Shown: positions 1-8,123 of the stretch, piece by piece
Position numbering within the stretch: the first letter of the stretch is position 1
Layout: every line of letters begins with the position of its first letter
Source: Acidobacteria bacterium RIFCSPLOWO2_02_FULL_61_28
GTDB taxonomy: Bacteria > Acidobacteriota > Terriglobia > 2-12-FULL-54-10
Assembly: GCA_001767035.1 (NCBI GenBank)
Contig: MEKR01000112.1
Coordinates: forward strand, 1-35,414
Length of the DNA: 35,414 bases
Reading direction: 5' to 3'
The notes under the pieces: generated by a model
Told to the model about the DNA's origin: nothing
Databases searched by the model: none
The model's input: only the letters and a program-made list of their open reading frames with translations
Position numbers and translations under genes: made by a program

Positions 1-202
1 CGCGGATGAAGTCTTCGGGCAAGATCAAGAAACGATTCCGGGGAGAATCGTCACGGGCGTTCTTGAGCGGCAGGATGTCCACAATGATCTTGCGGCCATC
101 TTTCTCTTGCCCCAGCAACATCCCGCAGCACTCGTTCGGATACGCTTCCGCGCCGTGCTGCTCGATCCGCGTCCAATTTTCCAGACTCAGTTCAATCGCC
201 AT
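1..202 (-). CDS. JAMM/MPN+ family metalloprotease, Mec-like (partial, C-terminus beyond window)
   Basis: Reading leftward from an ATG at 200-202, the frame stays open to the window edge (67 codons). The start reads MAIELSLENW, then HGAEAYPNECCGMLLG, the N-terminal signature of short bacterial Mov34/MPN/PAD-1 (JAMM) peptidases, in which the YPxECCG stretch carries the catalytic glutamate. The zinc-binding HxH...D motif would lie beyond base 1, so activity cannot be checked. It sits directly downstream of a CysM-type cysteine synthase on the same strand. In actinobacteria the equivalent pair (Mec and CysM) works with the sulfur-carrier protein CysO: CysM builds cysteine on the carrier C-terminus and Mec releases it. 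That role is inferred here from family and neighbourhood. No clear Shine-Dalgarno sequence precedes the start. A ThiS/MoaD-like carrier gene would be expected just left of the window. Confidence 0.8.
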   Translation of the reverse strand, partial: MAIELSLENWTRIEQHGAEAYPNECCGMLLGQEKDGRKIIVDILPLKNARDDSPRNRFLILPEDFIR

Positions 203-211
203 AAGGAAAAC

Positions 212-340
212 AGTGATGAGTGACGAGTGATTAGTGACAAGCAGGCAAGAAACCTGCCTCTGATCTTCTTGTCACTCGTCACTTGTCACTCAAGCCTGCC
301 CCTGATCTTCTCGTCACTCGTCACTGATCACCCGTCACTG
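212..340. repeat. Heptanucleotide repeat array (AGTGACG / GTCACTC), inverted
   Basis: This gap between the metalloprotease and the cysteine synthase is almost entirely repeat. Four 7-base units (AGTGATG, AGTGACG, AGTGATT, AGTGACA) occupy 212-239. The complementary units GTCACTC, GTCACTT and GTCACTC occupy 271-291, and four more follow at 313-340, so the two halves can fold on each other. A direct repeat of about 31 bases (253-283 against 296-326) is nested inside. Related arrays occur at 26555-26582 and 30597-30673. Confidence 0.85.
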
Positions 341-344
341 CTTT

Positions 345-1292
345 TCAACCCTCTTCCCAAAACCGCTCGTTCAAATACTTGTCGCCAGAGTCAGGAAAGA
401 TCGTAACGATCTTGCCTTCCTTCAATCGCCGTGCGACCTCGAAACAAGCCGCCAAGGCCGCGCCGCTCGAAATGCCGACCAGCAGGCCCTCCTCGCGGGT
501 GAGCCGCTTGACCATACGGTAGGCTTCCTCGGTCGAGACGGCCAGGTCCTCGTCCGCCAGCTTCGGATCGTAAATCCCCGGCACCATCGCCGTGCCCATG
601 TGCTTCAACCCTTCCAGGCCATGGAAGCCGGAATCGGGCTGAAACGAAATCAGCCGGATCGCCGGGTTGAATTCCCGCAGGCGGCGGCTCGTCCCGACAA
701 AGGTCCCGCTCGTTCCCAGCCCGGCCACGAAGTGCGTGAGCTGGCCGTCAATCTGCCGGATAATCTCCGGCCCGGTCGTCTGGTAGTGGGCCTGCCAGTT
801 GGCGTCGTTATTATACTGGTCCGGATAGAAATACAGTTCCGGATCGTTCCCGTAAAGTTCACGGGCTTTTTGAATCGCCCCGTCGGTCGAGCGGTCCGCA
901 TCGGTCAGGATCAGCTTGGCCCCATAAGCCTGCAAAATCTGCTTTCGCTCGCGGCTGGCGTTGGCCGGCAGGCACAGAGCGACTTCGTAGCCGCGATGGG
1001 CGCCGATCATGGCGTAGGCGATCCCCGTGTTGCCGCTCGTGGCGTCCAGGATGACCTTCCCAGGACACAGCGCGCCGCTGCGCTCGCCTTCGAGGACCAT
1101 ATTAAGCGCGGGGCGGTCCTTGACCGAGCCTCCCGGGTTGAACCACTCCGCCTTGGCGTAGATTTCAACCGGCGCCACGGAGCGCGCCACCCGCGACAAC
1201 TTCAGCAACGGCGTGTTGCCTACACACGCCAGCAAGTCGCCGCTCAGCCCGGCTATCTGAGACATCGTATCTGCCGCTATCCGACTGGCCAT
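345..1292 (-). CDS. cysM: PLP-dependent cysteine synthase (CysM type)
   Basis: The 315-aa protein is a fold-type II pyridoxal-phosphate enzyme that makes cysteine from an activated serine and a sulfur donor in the cytoplasm. Visible motifs are VGNTPLL (about residues 24-30), the PLP lysine in NPGGSVKDRP (Lys58), the substrate/phosphate loop TSGNTG (85-90), the glycine-rich PLP-phosphate loop GLGTSGTFVG, and the C-terminal FPDSGDKYLNE. Length is normal for the family. Met10 (ATG at 1263-1265) is a possible shorter start, since neither start has a clear ribosome-binding site. The JAMM protease follows after a repeat-filled gap, suggesting a carrier-protein-dependent (CysM/CysO/Mec) route rather than the CysE/CysK route. 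The symbol cysM rests on this context; cysK cannot be excluded from sequence alone. Confidence 0.88.
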   Translation of the reverse strand: MASRIAADTMSQIAGLSGDLLACVGNTPLLKLSRVARSVAPVEIYAKAEWFNPGGSVKDRPALNMVLEGERSGALCPGKVILDATSGNTGIAYAMIGAHRGYEVALCLPANASRERKQILQAYGAKLILTDADRSTDGAIQKARELYGNDPELYFYPDQYNNDANWQAHYQTTGPEIIRQIDGQLTHFVAGLGTSGTFVGTSRRLREFNPAIRLISFQPDSGFHGLEGLKHMGTAMVPGIYDPKLADEDLAVSTEEAYRMVKRLTREEGLLVGISSGAALAACFEVARRLKEGKIVTIFPDSGDKYLNERFWEEG

Positions 1293-1534
1293 AAACGTCT
1301 TAGCGCCACAATGCGAGCCATCCCGTCTGCAGAGGACTTACCCGCCGCCAATAGAATACATTAGTTGGATTTTCACTTTGGGTCAAATGCGAGTTCAGCA
1401 GCAAGCGGTACTCGGGGAACTGGCTTCGCGCTATGATATGATTCCGCTGAACGAGGAAACGGCGCGCCTGCATTTTGTTTGCGCGACGTTGAGTCACGCA
1501 CGCAAATCTCGCGCCGGGAAGCAAACCGCACACG

Positions 1535-1975
1535 ATGGCAAAGGGGAAAAATCCTCCCGAGACGGTGCAGCCGGACACCTGGCCGGACACCTGGATTGAC
1601 CGGCTGAAGGAAGCGGGCTTCACCGTCCAGGCCGAGGACGGCGGCCGCGTCCGGGTCAGCAAGCATGGCTGCGCCACCGTCATCGAGCCATCGCCTTCCG
1701 GAGAACCGCAGTTTGCACTGCGGCCAGGCATGGAAATCGGTGAGAACATCGCTCACTTGGTGGACCAAGGCTTCCAGAAATTTTGGCAAGATGACGACCG
1801 CCGCCTTCCGGCTCTGTCGGCCCAACTGCAAGCCTTGCATCGGTTCGGGCAGGAACTGCGCGAGGGGATGGGATTGACCGCGCTCTACAACGAGGCTCTG
1901 GGAACCGTCTCCTCGCGCTATCACTACGACCGCCTCGAGGGCCGGGAAAAGCCCAAACGCCGCCAGCCGTTTTGA
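1535..1975 (+). CDS. Hypothetical protein, 146 aa
   Basis: I do not recognise a family. The reading frame starts at ATG 1535 with a GGGAAG sequence about 13 bases upstream and ends at TGA 1973-1975, just before the repeat array shared with the convergent kinase gene. The protein is soluble, without signal peptide or membrane segment. A first part (residues about 17-75) reads like a small alpha/beta domain (DTWIDRLKEAGFTVQAEDGG, then RVRVSKHGCATVIEP). The second part is helical and charged (LPALSAQLQALHRFGQELRE), followed by a basic tail ending KPKRRQPF. Third-position GC preference fits a real gene. The 242 bases before it (1293-1534) show no convincing gene, only a short open frame at 1378-1599 that I do not believe. 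Confidence 0.6.
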   Translation: MAKGKNPPETVQPDTWPDTWIDRLKEAGFTVQAEDGGRVRVSKHGCATVIEPSPSGEPQFALRPGMEIGENIAHLVDQGFQKFWQDDDRRLPALSAQLQALHRFGQELREGMGLTALYNEALGTVSSRYHYDRLEGREKPKRRQPF

Positions 1976-1995
1976 AAATCAGAAGAAGCCGGAAG

Positions 1996-2514
1996 TCAGA
2001 ATGGACCGGCGGCGGTTTTTCTTCTGACTCCTGACTTCTGACTCCTGACTTCTGCTTTCCTCGCCCGGACCACGGTGATTTTCGCAAAACCTTCTTCGAG
2101 CGTAGGTGGCTTGAGCTTCCGAACCATCCGGTCCATCGCCTCTTCGGGTACTTGGCGGTGGCGCCGCCGATTGCGCTCCCGGCAGACCGTTGCCGGAACG
2201 TCGAAGAAGATCGCCTGCATTTCGTAACCGTACTGGGCTGCCAGGCGGAAGTAGGGGCGGCGCTCTCTGCGGCTCAAGTTCGTGGCGTCCACGTAGTTGC
2301 GCGGGCGGCCGAACCGAAGCCGGATATCCATTAAGTAGCGCAACGTTCCAAAGACCCAAGGCTGGTAGTGTTGGTCGGTTTCATCGTCGAGCAGCCACAG
2401 ACGCATTGTGTCGCTCGAGAGCGGATGAATGCCCCGTCGCGCAAAGTAGGTGGACTTGCCCGAGCCGGGCAGCCCCACCGCCAGTATGATTTGTCCTCGG
2501 GTGCTCTTTGGCAT
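1996..2514 (-). CDS. P-loop kinase of the AAA_33 / polynucleotide-kinase type
   Basis: The 172-aa protein opens with a short strand and a textbook Walker A motif (ILAVGLPGSGKST, residues about 10-22). SSDTMRLWLLDDE follows, and then YVDATNLSRRERRPYFRLA, the 'D-x-T-N-x-x-x-x-x-R' pattern typical of the phage T4 polynucleotide-kinase-like 5'-kinase family. A lid-like basic stretch CRERNRRR comes next. It probably transfers phosphate from ATP to a small molecule or nucleic-acid end; the substrate cannot be told from sequence. The last ~22 residues (from ARKAEVRSQ onward) are encoded by a 7-base repeat array at 2024-2054 and are not part of the fold. The native stop was probably lost when the repeat arrived. 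Confidence 0.8.
   Translation of the reverse strand: MPKSTRGQIILAVGLPGSGKSTYFARRGIHPLSSDTMRLWLLDDETDQHYQPWVFGTLRYLMDIRLRFGRPRNYVDATNLSRRERRPYFRLAAQYGYEMQAIFFDVPATVCRERNRRRHRQVPEEAMDRMVRKLKPPTLEEGFAKITVVRARKAEVRSQKSGVRRKTAAGPF
2024..2054. repeat. Heptanucleotide repeat array (CTGACTY)n inside the kinase 3' end
   Basis: Units CTGACTC (2024-2030), CTGACTT (2031-2037), CTGACTC (2038-2044), CTGACTT (2045-2051) and a partial CTG follow each other without gaps. The array is read in the kinase frame on the minus strand (VRSQKSGV-like tail). An opposite-sense fragment (GAAGTCAG, 1992-1999) lies 25 bases away, and CAGAAGAA (1980-1987) can pair with TTCTTCTG (2019-2026) between the two convergent genes. 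Confidence 0.85.
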
Positions 2515-2561
2515 GGCCGCTCCCTAGTACCCTCCACACTTGGGCGGTGAGGGGCCGCGGG

Positions 2562-3521
2562 TTACCGGGGCGGGGCCTTCACCGTATAGCGGGCCAGCAC
2601 CAGGTTGTCGAGCAGCAGGTTGCGGGTCCAGATGAATTGGGCCGGTTTGAACAGGTCCGCGTGCCTGACGTAGCCGGGCGCGCCGGTCACCTCTTCCGGC
2701 TTGTACAGGGTCGCGGCGGGCCACTGCGAGTCGTTGAAATTCGGGGCCATCCAGTTGTCCGGAATCTTGAAGTGGAGCGCCTTGCAGCTCTTCGGGTCGC
2801 TAAGGCTGCAGGGTGTCTTGTTGCCGCCTTGTCTCTTTTCAGCGGGGCAGGCCGTCGAGTCGCGGCCGTTGGTCGTCTTGACGCAGGAAGGATCGCTGAG
2901 CGGCGCAATGTAGAACGTCTCCACCTTCCAGTCCGGGCCGGTGACGGTGCCGTCGCTGAACCGGGCGAGGAACCCGCCGTCGCCCACGTTGTAGGCGTCG
3001 TATTCCATTCCCATGCCGGGATGCGTTTCCCAATCTACGGCCTTGAAGGCATACGTGATCGGGTACTTCGCCTTGAAGCGGACAGCGGTCGAGTTGAACG
3101 GCGTCATCCCCATTCCATCCTTGGCGACGAACTTGCCGTTGACCCATAGCTCGAAATAGTTGTCGGCGAAGATGTATCCGGTGATCTCGACGCCATCGGG
3201 ATCAATCACCACCGTCTTGAGCTGCTCCTGATAGTTCGGGTTGTCGCCCGGGCCGGTGCAGTCGTTGTAGATGTCCACCGCCGCAGGACCGTCGGTGACG
3301 GCGGCCGGCACTGCCCACTTGCTCCCGTCCGGCGCGGCGATGGTCCCGCAGACTTGCTGATTGAAGTTCACCCGCAGCCCCGACGTGCAGGCAGTGACGA
3401 GACCGCAGATCGTGCCGGGAACTTCGCCGGTCGTGACGGTCCCTCCGGCGGGTTGCTGCGCCCACGCCGCGCCCGCAGCCAGCACGGCTGCGGCCAGTGC
3501 CGAAACCAAACAAGATTTCAT
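2562..3521 (-). CDS. Secreted protein with C-terminal galactose-binding-like segment, 319 aa
   Basis: The open frame extends to 3578, but ATG 3519-3521 is preceded by a strong AAGGAGG and begins a clean signal peptide (MKSCLVSALAAAVLAAGAAWA, cut after AWA), so I take that start. The mature protein is cysteine-containing (TICGLVTACTSG, QVCGTI) and aromatic. Its last third (FKIPDNWMAPNFNDSQWPAA, then FIWTRNLLLDNLVLARYTVK) has the 'W..P.F.DS.W..A...IW' pattern seen in jelly-roll, galactose-binding-like domains of extracellular proteins. No catalytic motif was recognised. It is exported to the periplasm or outside; function unknown. The gene is transcribed leftward towards the kinase, with 47 bases between them, so they may share a transcript. 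Confidence 0.7.
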   Translation of the reverse strand: MKSCLVSALAAAVLAAGAAWAQQPAGGTVTTGEVPGTICGLVTACTSGLRVNFNQQVCGTIAAPDGSKWAVPAAVTDGPAAVDIYNDCTGPGDNPNYQEQLKTVVIDPDGVEITGYIFADNYFELWVNGKFVAKDGMGMTPFNSTAVRFKAKYPITYAFKAVDWETHPGMGMEYDAYNVGDGGFLARFSDGTVTGPDWKVETFYIAPLSDPSCVKTTNGRDSTACPAEKRQGGNKTPCSLSDPKSCKALHFKIPDNWMAPNFNDSQWPAATLYKPEEVTGAPGYVRHADLFKPAQFIWTRNLLLDNLVLARYTVKAPPR

Positions 3522-3686
3522 GGTGCCCCCTCCTTCGCCCAGCCGCAACGCGGCCGCACGCAGCAATTTAGCACACATCCGATGTGGAGTACACCGTGCC
3601 TCCGGGGATCTTCTGGCGGTTCGATGCCCAGCCGGTCATTTCTTGGCATGATGGATGAACGCACTCCTGCCGCGCAATACGAGTGC

Positions 3687-3716
3687 TTGACAGACAAAGT
3701 CCCGGCTAGTCATAAT
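3687..3716 (+). promoter_or_regulatory. Sigma-70-type promoter for the 3810 gene
   Basis: TTGACA (3687-3692) is a perfect -35 box, followed by an 18-base spacer and CATAAT (3711-3716, five of six matches to the -10 consensus). Transcription would start near 3723, leaving a leader of about 87 bases before the ATG at 3810. The rest of the 288-base gap 3522-3809 shows nothing else I can name. Confidence 0.7.
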
Positions 3717-3809
3717 ACCACCGACCTTTTGGCGGATCGCTTTCGAATCACACTCCCGGCGGCATGGTGCTGACGGGCCTTACCATCCCCCCCGATGAGG
3801 AGGTGTTCT

Positions 3810-5303
3810 ATGCCTTTCAACCGAATAGGCGCGGTTGTAGTATCCCTAACCCTAGCGTGTGCAATAACCACGCGAGCCCAGCAATCACAAACCGATGCGT
3901 ATTCCCCTGTGCGCGAAGGAGTCTCGTCCGGCGTGTGGCACTTGATGCGCTACGCGGGAGTGCTCCAGGAGAGCACGGGACAGCCGCGCCCCAACGTGGC
4001 TGGTGTTACGTTTAGTCTCTACGAAGAGCAAGCGGGCGGCGCAGCCCTGTGGATCGAGACGCAGAATGTCCAGGTGGATGGGCAGGGCCATTATTCGGCG
4101 CTGCTTGGAGCCACAAGGACTGAGGGGGTGCCTGTGGAGTTGTTCCGTTCGGGCCAGGCCCGTTGGCTGGGCATTCAGGTAGCCGGGCAACCCGAAGAGG
4201 TGCGAGTTCCGCTCGCCAGCGTCCCTTATGCGGTGCAGGCCGGCGACGCCCAGATGCTCGGCGGACGTTCAGCCGCCGATTATGCCCTCAGCGAGCAGAT
4301 TCGGGAAGTGCAGGACGAACTCCGGGCTGCCGGGTTCGATATCGCCGAAGATGGCACGGTCCCCGGTGGATTCGTAAAACTGGATAAACCCTCCGATTCA
4401 GGCCCGCCGCAACCCCCCGGCTCGAATTCAAATCCGCGCGCCATCACCAACGAGGATTTGAATGTGAAGCTCGATGCCATCCTCGCCAAACTGAATGAAC
4501 CGGAGCCTTATTTTGCTGCCAACCTCTGCACTGAGCCTGCGGGCAATTTTGAAGGGCTAGTCGGGACGGAAACGGAAGTGATCTTAAAAGCGGAAGGCAA
4601 GGCTGGCGCCGATGTCTACGGAAACGGTTTTTTTGGCGCCATCCTGGCTTCCCCGAAAGGAAAGACCGGAAGATCCCTCAAATTCTCTTGGGATTTCCTG
4701 AAGCTCGGCCTCTGCTGGGACTTGGCAGCCATCGTAAGAAATCAGCGAGCCAGCGCCTCGCTCAGGCCCTTGCTTCTAGCCGGCGCCGCCGCCGACGGCG
4801 GCAACACCGCCCAGCTCAATCTTCTGGACCAGATTGGCAATATAGACCAAACTGCTCTCCTCAACAAAATGCTCACACTCGCCAATGGCCTGCAGGTGGA
4901 CCCCACGAAGCTACAGAACGGCCTCGACAGAATTCAGAACCTCTCCTTTGATGGCGGCCCGCTCGCTATCCTGCAAGCAAACGCCGATCAGACGGCCTTG
5001 CTGGAAGCGCTTCCCATCCCGCCAGCGGTCAAAACGGTTCTGCTGAACCCTGGCAGCCTGCTGGAGAAGTTCAAGGAGATTAAGAACACGGGGCTGTGCA
5101 ACATTTCTCCCCGGCCTCCGGCCCTCGACGCCCTGATTGGCGAGTTTTGCGACCTGGCCACAAACGAACGCTTTGCGAAGCTGCTCGATCGGGTGGACGG
5201 CATAACGGGCAATATCAATTCGACCGTGACTAGTGTCCGTAATAAAGTTGACAACATCATAGACCGGCTACCGGTAGCAGGTGACTGCAAGCTTTTTTGC
5301 TAA
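3810..5303 (+). CDS. Secreted repeat/stalk-like protein with VPYA-type domain, 497 aa
   Basis: ATG 3810 is chosen because GATGAGGAGG lies just upstream and because it starts a signal peptide (MPFNRIGAVVVSLTLACAIT, cut near TRAQQ). The mature N-terminus (residues ~38-160) contains RYAGVLQESTGQPRPNVAGV, FSLYEEQAGGAALWIETQNV and then the motif VPLASVPYAVQAGDAQMLGG. This is a module common at the start of large secreted acidobacterial proteins, similar to stalk/adhesin heads. The rest is low in known motifs, with two regular helical regions of hydrophobic heptads (QIGNIDQTALLNKMLTLANG) and a C-terminus ending CKLFC. No enzyme motif is seen. A surface or periplasmic structural role is plausible but inferred. 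It has its own strong promoter at 3687-3716. Confidence 0.75.
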   Translation: MPFNRIGAVVVSLTLACAITTRAQQSQTDAYSPVREGVSSGVWHLMRYAGVLQESTGQPRPNVAGVTFSLYEEQAGGAALWIETQNVQVDGQGHYSALLGATRTEGVPVELFRSGQARWLGIQVAGQPEEVRVPLASVPYAVQAGDAQMLGGRSAADYALSEQIREVQDELRAAGFDIAEDGTVPGGFVKLDKPSDSGPPQPPGSNSNPRAITNEDLNVKLDAILAKLNEPEPYFAANLCTEPAGNFEGLVGTETEVILKAEGKAGADVYGNGFFGAILASPKGKTGRSLKFSWDFLKLGLCWDLAAIVRNQRASASLRPLLLAGAAADGGNTAQLNLLDQIGNIDQTALLNKMLTLANGLQVDPTKLQNGLDRIQNLSFDGGPLAILQANADQTALLEALPIPPAVKTVLLNPGSLLEKFKEIKNTGLCNISPRPPALDALIGEFCDLATNERFAKLLDRVDGITGNINSTVTSVRNKVDNIIDRLPVAGDCKLFC

Positions 5304-5420
5304 TAGGAAGGGTTCGCAAACGGCATCAGGCCGCCTGATGGCCTTGGCGTTGGATTTCAAGCGCGGCGGGCGTACGCTTTGTTAAGCGGCATCGCCGAAA
5401 AACACGCATGCCCCTGACCG

Positions 5421-5903
5421 TCACAACTCGTTGAAGTACCACTTGCCGTCCAGGTACTTCACCAGAGTGAACTTCTGGACTCTGAGTCCCACGCCTTCGA
5501 GGCTGAGGGTGGCGGTGATGCCCTTGTATTCCGGCACGGCGAGGCGGGCCAGTTTCAGCGCGGTCAGCACCTCGTCCAGATTGCCTCTGTCCTGCGGCGA
5601 GCACTGGCGCTGCTTCTTGTAAGCCTCGAGGTCCTTGATCAGAGCGCGCTTGATGGGGCTGAGGAAATTCACCGCGAAGGTGACACAATCGTACGCTTCG
5701 AGCGCTTTGATCGCCTGCTCGATGGTTCCCCGAACGGATTTCTGCGGGCTTCCGCCTGACTTGATCGTCTGCGCAATCGGACCCGATTGCCCCACTGCCC
5801 CCGTTCCGGTTGCGCCCCCACTGGCTGCGCTGTCCTGTGCCCAGCCGAGGGATTGAAGCCCGATAACGATTACAAGGGTAGCGGTAATTCTTTCTACAAA
5901 CAT
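5421..5903 (-). CDS. Small secreted hypothetical protein, 160 aa
   Basis: The open frame reaches 6008, but ATG 5901-5903 has AAGGAGAGG about seven bases upstream and starts a signal peptide (MFVERITATLVIVIGLQSLG, cut after GWAQ). After a glycine/serine-rich linker (residues ~25-50) the protein has one compact domain: a helical region (GTIEQAIKALEAYDCVTFAV, IKRALIKDLEAYKKQ) followed by strands (GITATLSLEGVGLRVQKFTL, VKYLDGKWYFNEL). The alternation and the terminal 'KYLDGKWYF' resemble NTF2/cystatin-like small secreted domains, but I cannot assign a family. It is convergent with the 3810 gene; the 117 bases between their ends hold no recognised terminator. Confidence 0.65.
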   Translation of the reverse strand: MFVERITATLVIVIGLQSLGWAQDSAASGGATGTGAVGQSGPIAQTIKSGGSPQKSVRGTIEQAIKALEAYDCVTFAVNFLSPIKRALIKDLEAYKKQRQCSPQDRGNLDEVLTALKLARLAVPEYKGITATLSLEGVGLRVQKFTLVKYLDGKWYFNEL

Positions 5904-6106
5904 TATGTCCTCTCCTTGTCGGTCCTGCGATGTGGAGTGAGTTGTCCTCATGAGGGAGCAACGTCTCCCCCGATCCGGTTGCGCTTTATCAGTATACCCC
6001 TCCAACAAACCTACACAGCGATTTCGGGAATGGGAAGGGCGGGCGAATTGCTCGGAACCGTTCCCCGCACAGAAGAGCGGTGTATAATGATCTGTTTATG
6101 CTTTGA

Positions 6107-6121
6107 ATAAGTATTTCTTAT
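6107..6121. promoter_or_regulatory. Likely LysR-type operator (ATAAG-N5-CTTAT)
   Basis: ATAAGTATTTCTTAT is a perfect interrupted palindrome of the T-N11-A kind bound by LysR regulators, 64 bases upstream of the LysR gene start. A TATAAT box lies close by at 6083-6088. The position suits autoregulation. The surrounding 281-base gap (5904-6184) has no other feature I recognise. Confidence 0.55.
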
Positions 6122-6184
6122 CTTTCAGTGAATTGTTTTTCAAATCAGGGCGCGGGGAAATTGGCCGCGCCGGAGTGGAATTCG

Positions 6185-7075
6185 ATGGAGCTCGATCAAG
6201 TCACAGCATTTTTGGAAGTGGCGCGCCAGCAGAGTTTTTCGCGGGCGGCCGAGAAGTTGTATCGCACGCAGCCGGCGATCAGCGCGCAAATTCGCTCCCT
6301 GGAGCAGGAGTTCGGCCAGAAACTGTTTGACCGCCTGGGACGGAGGATTTTCCTGACCCCTTCGGGCGAGGTCCTGTTTGAGTACGGGGAACGGCTGCTG
6401 GCGCTGCATCGGGAGACCTTGCAGCGGGTCCGCGAAGCCCACGGGGCGGTGGCCGGCAAGCTCATCGTCGGCGCCAATGAGGCCACCTGCCTCTACGTGC
6501 TGCCGCAAGTATTCGCGGAGTTCAAGCGCAAGTTCCCGCAGGTGGGGATCAGCATTTACCGCAGTTTCAGCCACAAGATTCTTCAGAAGATGGCGGAAAG
6601 CGAAGTGGACGTGGGCATTGTCACGCTGCCGGTCTCGCAGAACAACCTGAAGGTCGTCCCGATCTTTGAAGATGAGCTGTACGTGGTGGTTCCCGCCGGA
6701 CATCCCATGGCGAAGCGCCCGGCCGTCAAGATCGAAGACCTGGCGAAAGAGCCGCTCATTTTCCCCAAGGGCGGACACACGCGGGAGCTGCTGGAACGGC
6801 TCTTCCGCAAGTACCGCAATCAGATGCAAATCTCGATGGAGCTGGCGAGCGTCGAGAGCATCAAGAAATTCGTGGGGGCGGGGCTGGGAGTCTCCTTGCT
6901 CAGCCGCAGCTACGCCGCGATGGAGTCGAAATCGGGAGTCTTGAAGCTCATCCCGATCCAGGGAATGAAGCTGGTGCGGCGGCTGGGCCTGGTCTATCGC
7001 ACCGACCGCCACCTGACGCGCGCCGCGCAAGCCTTCACCGAGGTCCTGACCGCGTCCCACGGCAAACCTTCATAA
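6185..7075 (+). CDS. LysR-family transcriptional regulator
   Basis: The 296-aa protein has the N-terminal winged helix-turn-helix (MELDQVTAFLEVARQQSFSR, AAEKLYRTQPAISAQIRSLE; residues 1-60) followed by a periplasmic-binding-protein-like effector domain (GKLIVGANEATCLYVLPQVF, DVGIVTLPV, FVGAGLGVSLLSR). The frame opens at 6128, but ATG 6185 gives the usual LysR N-terminus and has GGAGTGG upstream. It probably controls itself through the palindrome at 6107-6121. The target pathway is unknown; the effector domain resembles those of CysB/CbbR-like acidobacterial regulators. purU starts 15 bases downstream, so the two are probably co-transcribed. Confidence 0.88.
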   Translation: MELDQVTAFLEVARQQSFSRAAEKLYRTQPAISAQIRSLEQEFGQKLFDRLGRRIFLTPSGEVLFEYGERLLALHRETLQRVREAHGAVAGKLIVGANEATCLYVLPQVFAEFKRKFPQVGISIYRSFSHKILQKMAESEVDVGIVTLPVSQNNLKVVPIFEDELYVVVPAGHPMAKRPAVKIEDLAKEPLIFPKGGHTRELLERLFRKYRNQMQISMELASVESIKKFVGAGLGVSLLSRSYAAMESKSGVLKLIPIQGMKLVRRLGLVYRTDRHLTRAAQAFTEVLTASHGKPS

Positions 7076-7089
7076 AGCAGCCGCCACCT

Positions 7090-7944
7090 GTGAATCCCAC
7101 CGCCATCCTGTTTATCAGTTGCCCCGATCAGCGCGGACTGGTGGCGCGCATCGCCCAATTTGTCTTCGAGAACAACGGCAACATCGTGCATTCCGACCAC
7201 CACATTGACGCCGAGTTGGGATTGTTTCTGATGCGCGTCGAATGGGAACTCGACGGCTTCCGGATTCCGCGGGAGGAGATTGCCCGCCGCTTTGAGCCGC
7301 TGGCGGAGTCGCTCGGGATGCAGTGGCAAATTCATTTCTCGGACCGGCGGCAGCGGATCGCCATTCTGGTCTCCCAATACAGCCACTGCCTCTACGACCT
7401 GCTCCTGCGGAACGCCGGGGGGGAACTGCGGGGCGAGGTCGTCTTGGCGATCAGCAACCATAACGACCTCGGGCCGGTGGCGGAGCGGTTCGGGATTCCG
7501 TTCCACCTGTTTCCCATCCAGCCGGCGAACAAGCGCGAGCAAGAGGAGAAAGAGCTGGAATTGCTGTCGAGCCGGCAAATTGATCTGGTGGTGCTGGCCC
7601 GCTACATGCAGGTACTGAGCGCGGAGTTCGTGGCCCGCTATCCGAGCCGGATCATCAATATTCACCACTCCTTCCTGCCCGCCTTTGCCGGAGCGCGTCC
7701 TTACCACCAGGCCTACGAGCGCGGCGTCAAGCTGATCGGCGCGACCAGCCATTACGTGACCGAGCAGCTCGACGACGGGCCCATCATCGAACAGGACGTG
7801 GTCCGCATCAGCCACCGCGATACCGTCGAGGATTTGATCCGCAAAGGCCGCGACCTCGAGCGGGTCGTCCTGGCCCGCGCCGTTCGCCTCCACCTGGAGC
7901 ACCGTGTCCTGCCGTACGGCAAGAAGACAGCCGTGTTCGACTAA
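7090..7944 (+). CDS. purU: Formyltetrahydrofolate deformylase
   Basis: The 284-aa enzyme hydrolyses 10-formyl-tetrahydrofolate to formate and tetrahydrofolate, balancing one-carbon pools and feeding formate to PurT. An N-terminal ACT regulatory domain (ILFISCPDQRGLVARIAQFV, residues 5-75) precedes a formyltransferase fold. Catalytic residues are visible: Asn190 and His192 in NIHHSFLPAF, the SHYV histidine, and Asp228 in QLDDGPIIEQ. The start is GTG 7090, 15 bases after the LysR stop, with GCAGCCGCC but no strong ribosome-binding site. The length matches the family (280-290 aa). Confidence 0.92.
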   Translation: MNPTAILFISCPDQRGLVARIAQFVFENNGNIVHSDHHIDAELGLFLMRVEWELDGFRIPREEIARRFEPLAESLGMQWQIHFSDRRQRIAILVSQYSHCLYDLLLRNAGGELRGEVVLAISNHNDLGPVAERFGIPFHLFPIQPANKREQEEKELELLSSRQIDLVVLARYMQVLSAEFVARYPSRIINIHHSFLPAFAGARPYHQAYERGVKLIGATSHYVTEQLDDGPIIEQDVVRISHRDTVEDLIRKGRDLERVVLARAVRLHLEHRVLPYGKKTAVFD

Positions 7945-7951
7945 CCCGAAT

Positions 7952-8003
7952 CCACCGAGGAAGTTGGATTGCCGGCGGAGGCCGAGAATTTTTTCTTCGG
8001 TGG
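7952..8003. repeat. Inverted repeat after purU
   Basis: CCACCGAGGAA (7952-7962) can pair with TTCTTCGGTGG (7993-8003), eleven pairs with one G-U, around a 30-base loop. There is no T-run after the stem, so it is not a standard terminator, but it lies right after the purU stop and may end or stabilise that transcript. Confidence 0.4.
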
Positions 8004-8123
8004 GGCCTGTGGCGTACTGCTCCCACCCGCTCCTGTGGGGCTGTTGAAAGCCCTCACTGATCTCCTCTTCCGACCCACCCATTTGCATTGACCCGTGCGG
8101 GAATTTTTTTGGAGGAATTTTAA

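Noticed and set aside
212-340. CRISPR array.
   Set aside because: The units are only seven bases, contiguous and degenerate, with no spacers and no cas genes nearby.
600-1364. A 254-aa plus-strand open frame across cysM.
   Set aside because: It mirrors the well-supported cysteine synthase and shows no motif.
1378-1599. A possible 73-aa gene upstream of the 1535 gene.
   Set aside because: It overlaps the better-supported 1535 gene, has no ribosome-binding site, and its sequence is not protein-like towards the end.
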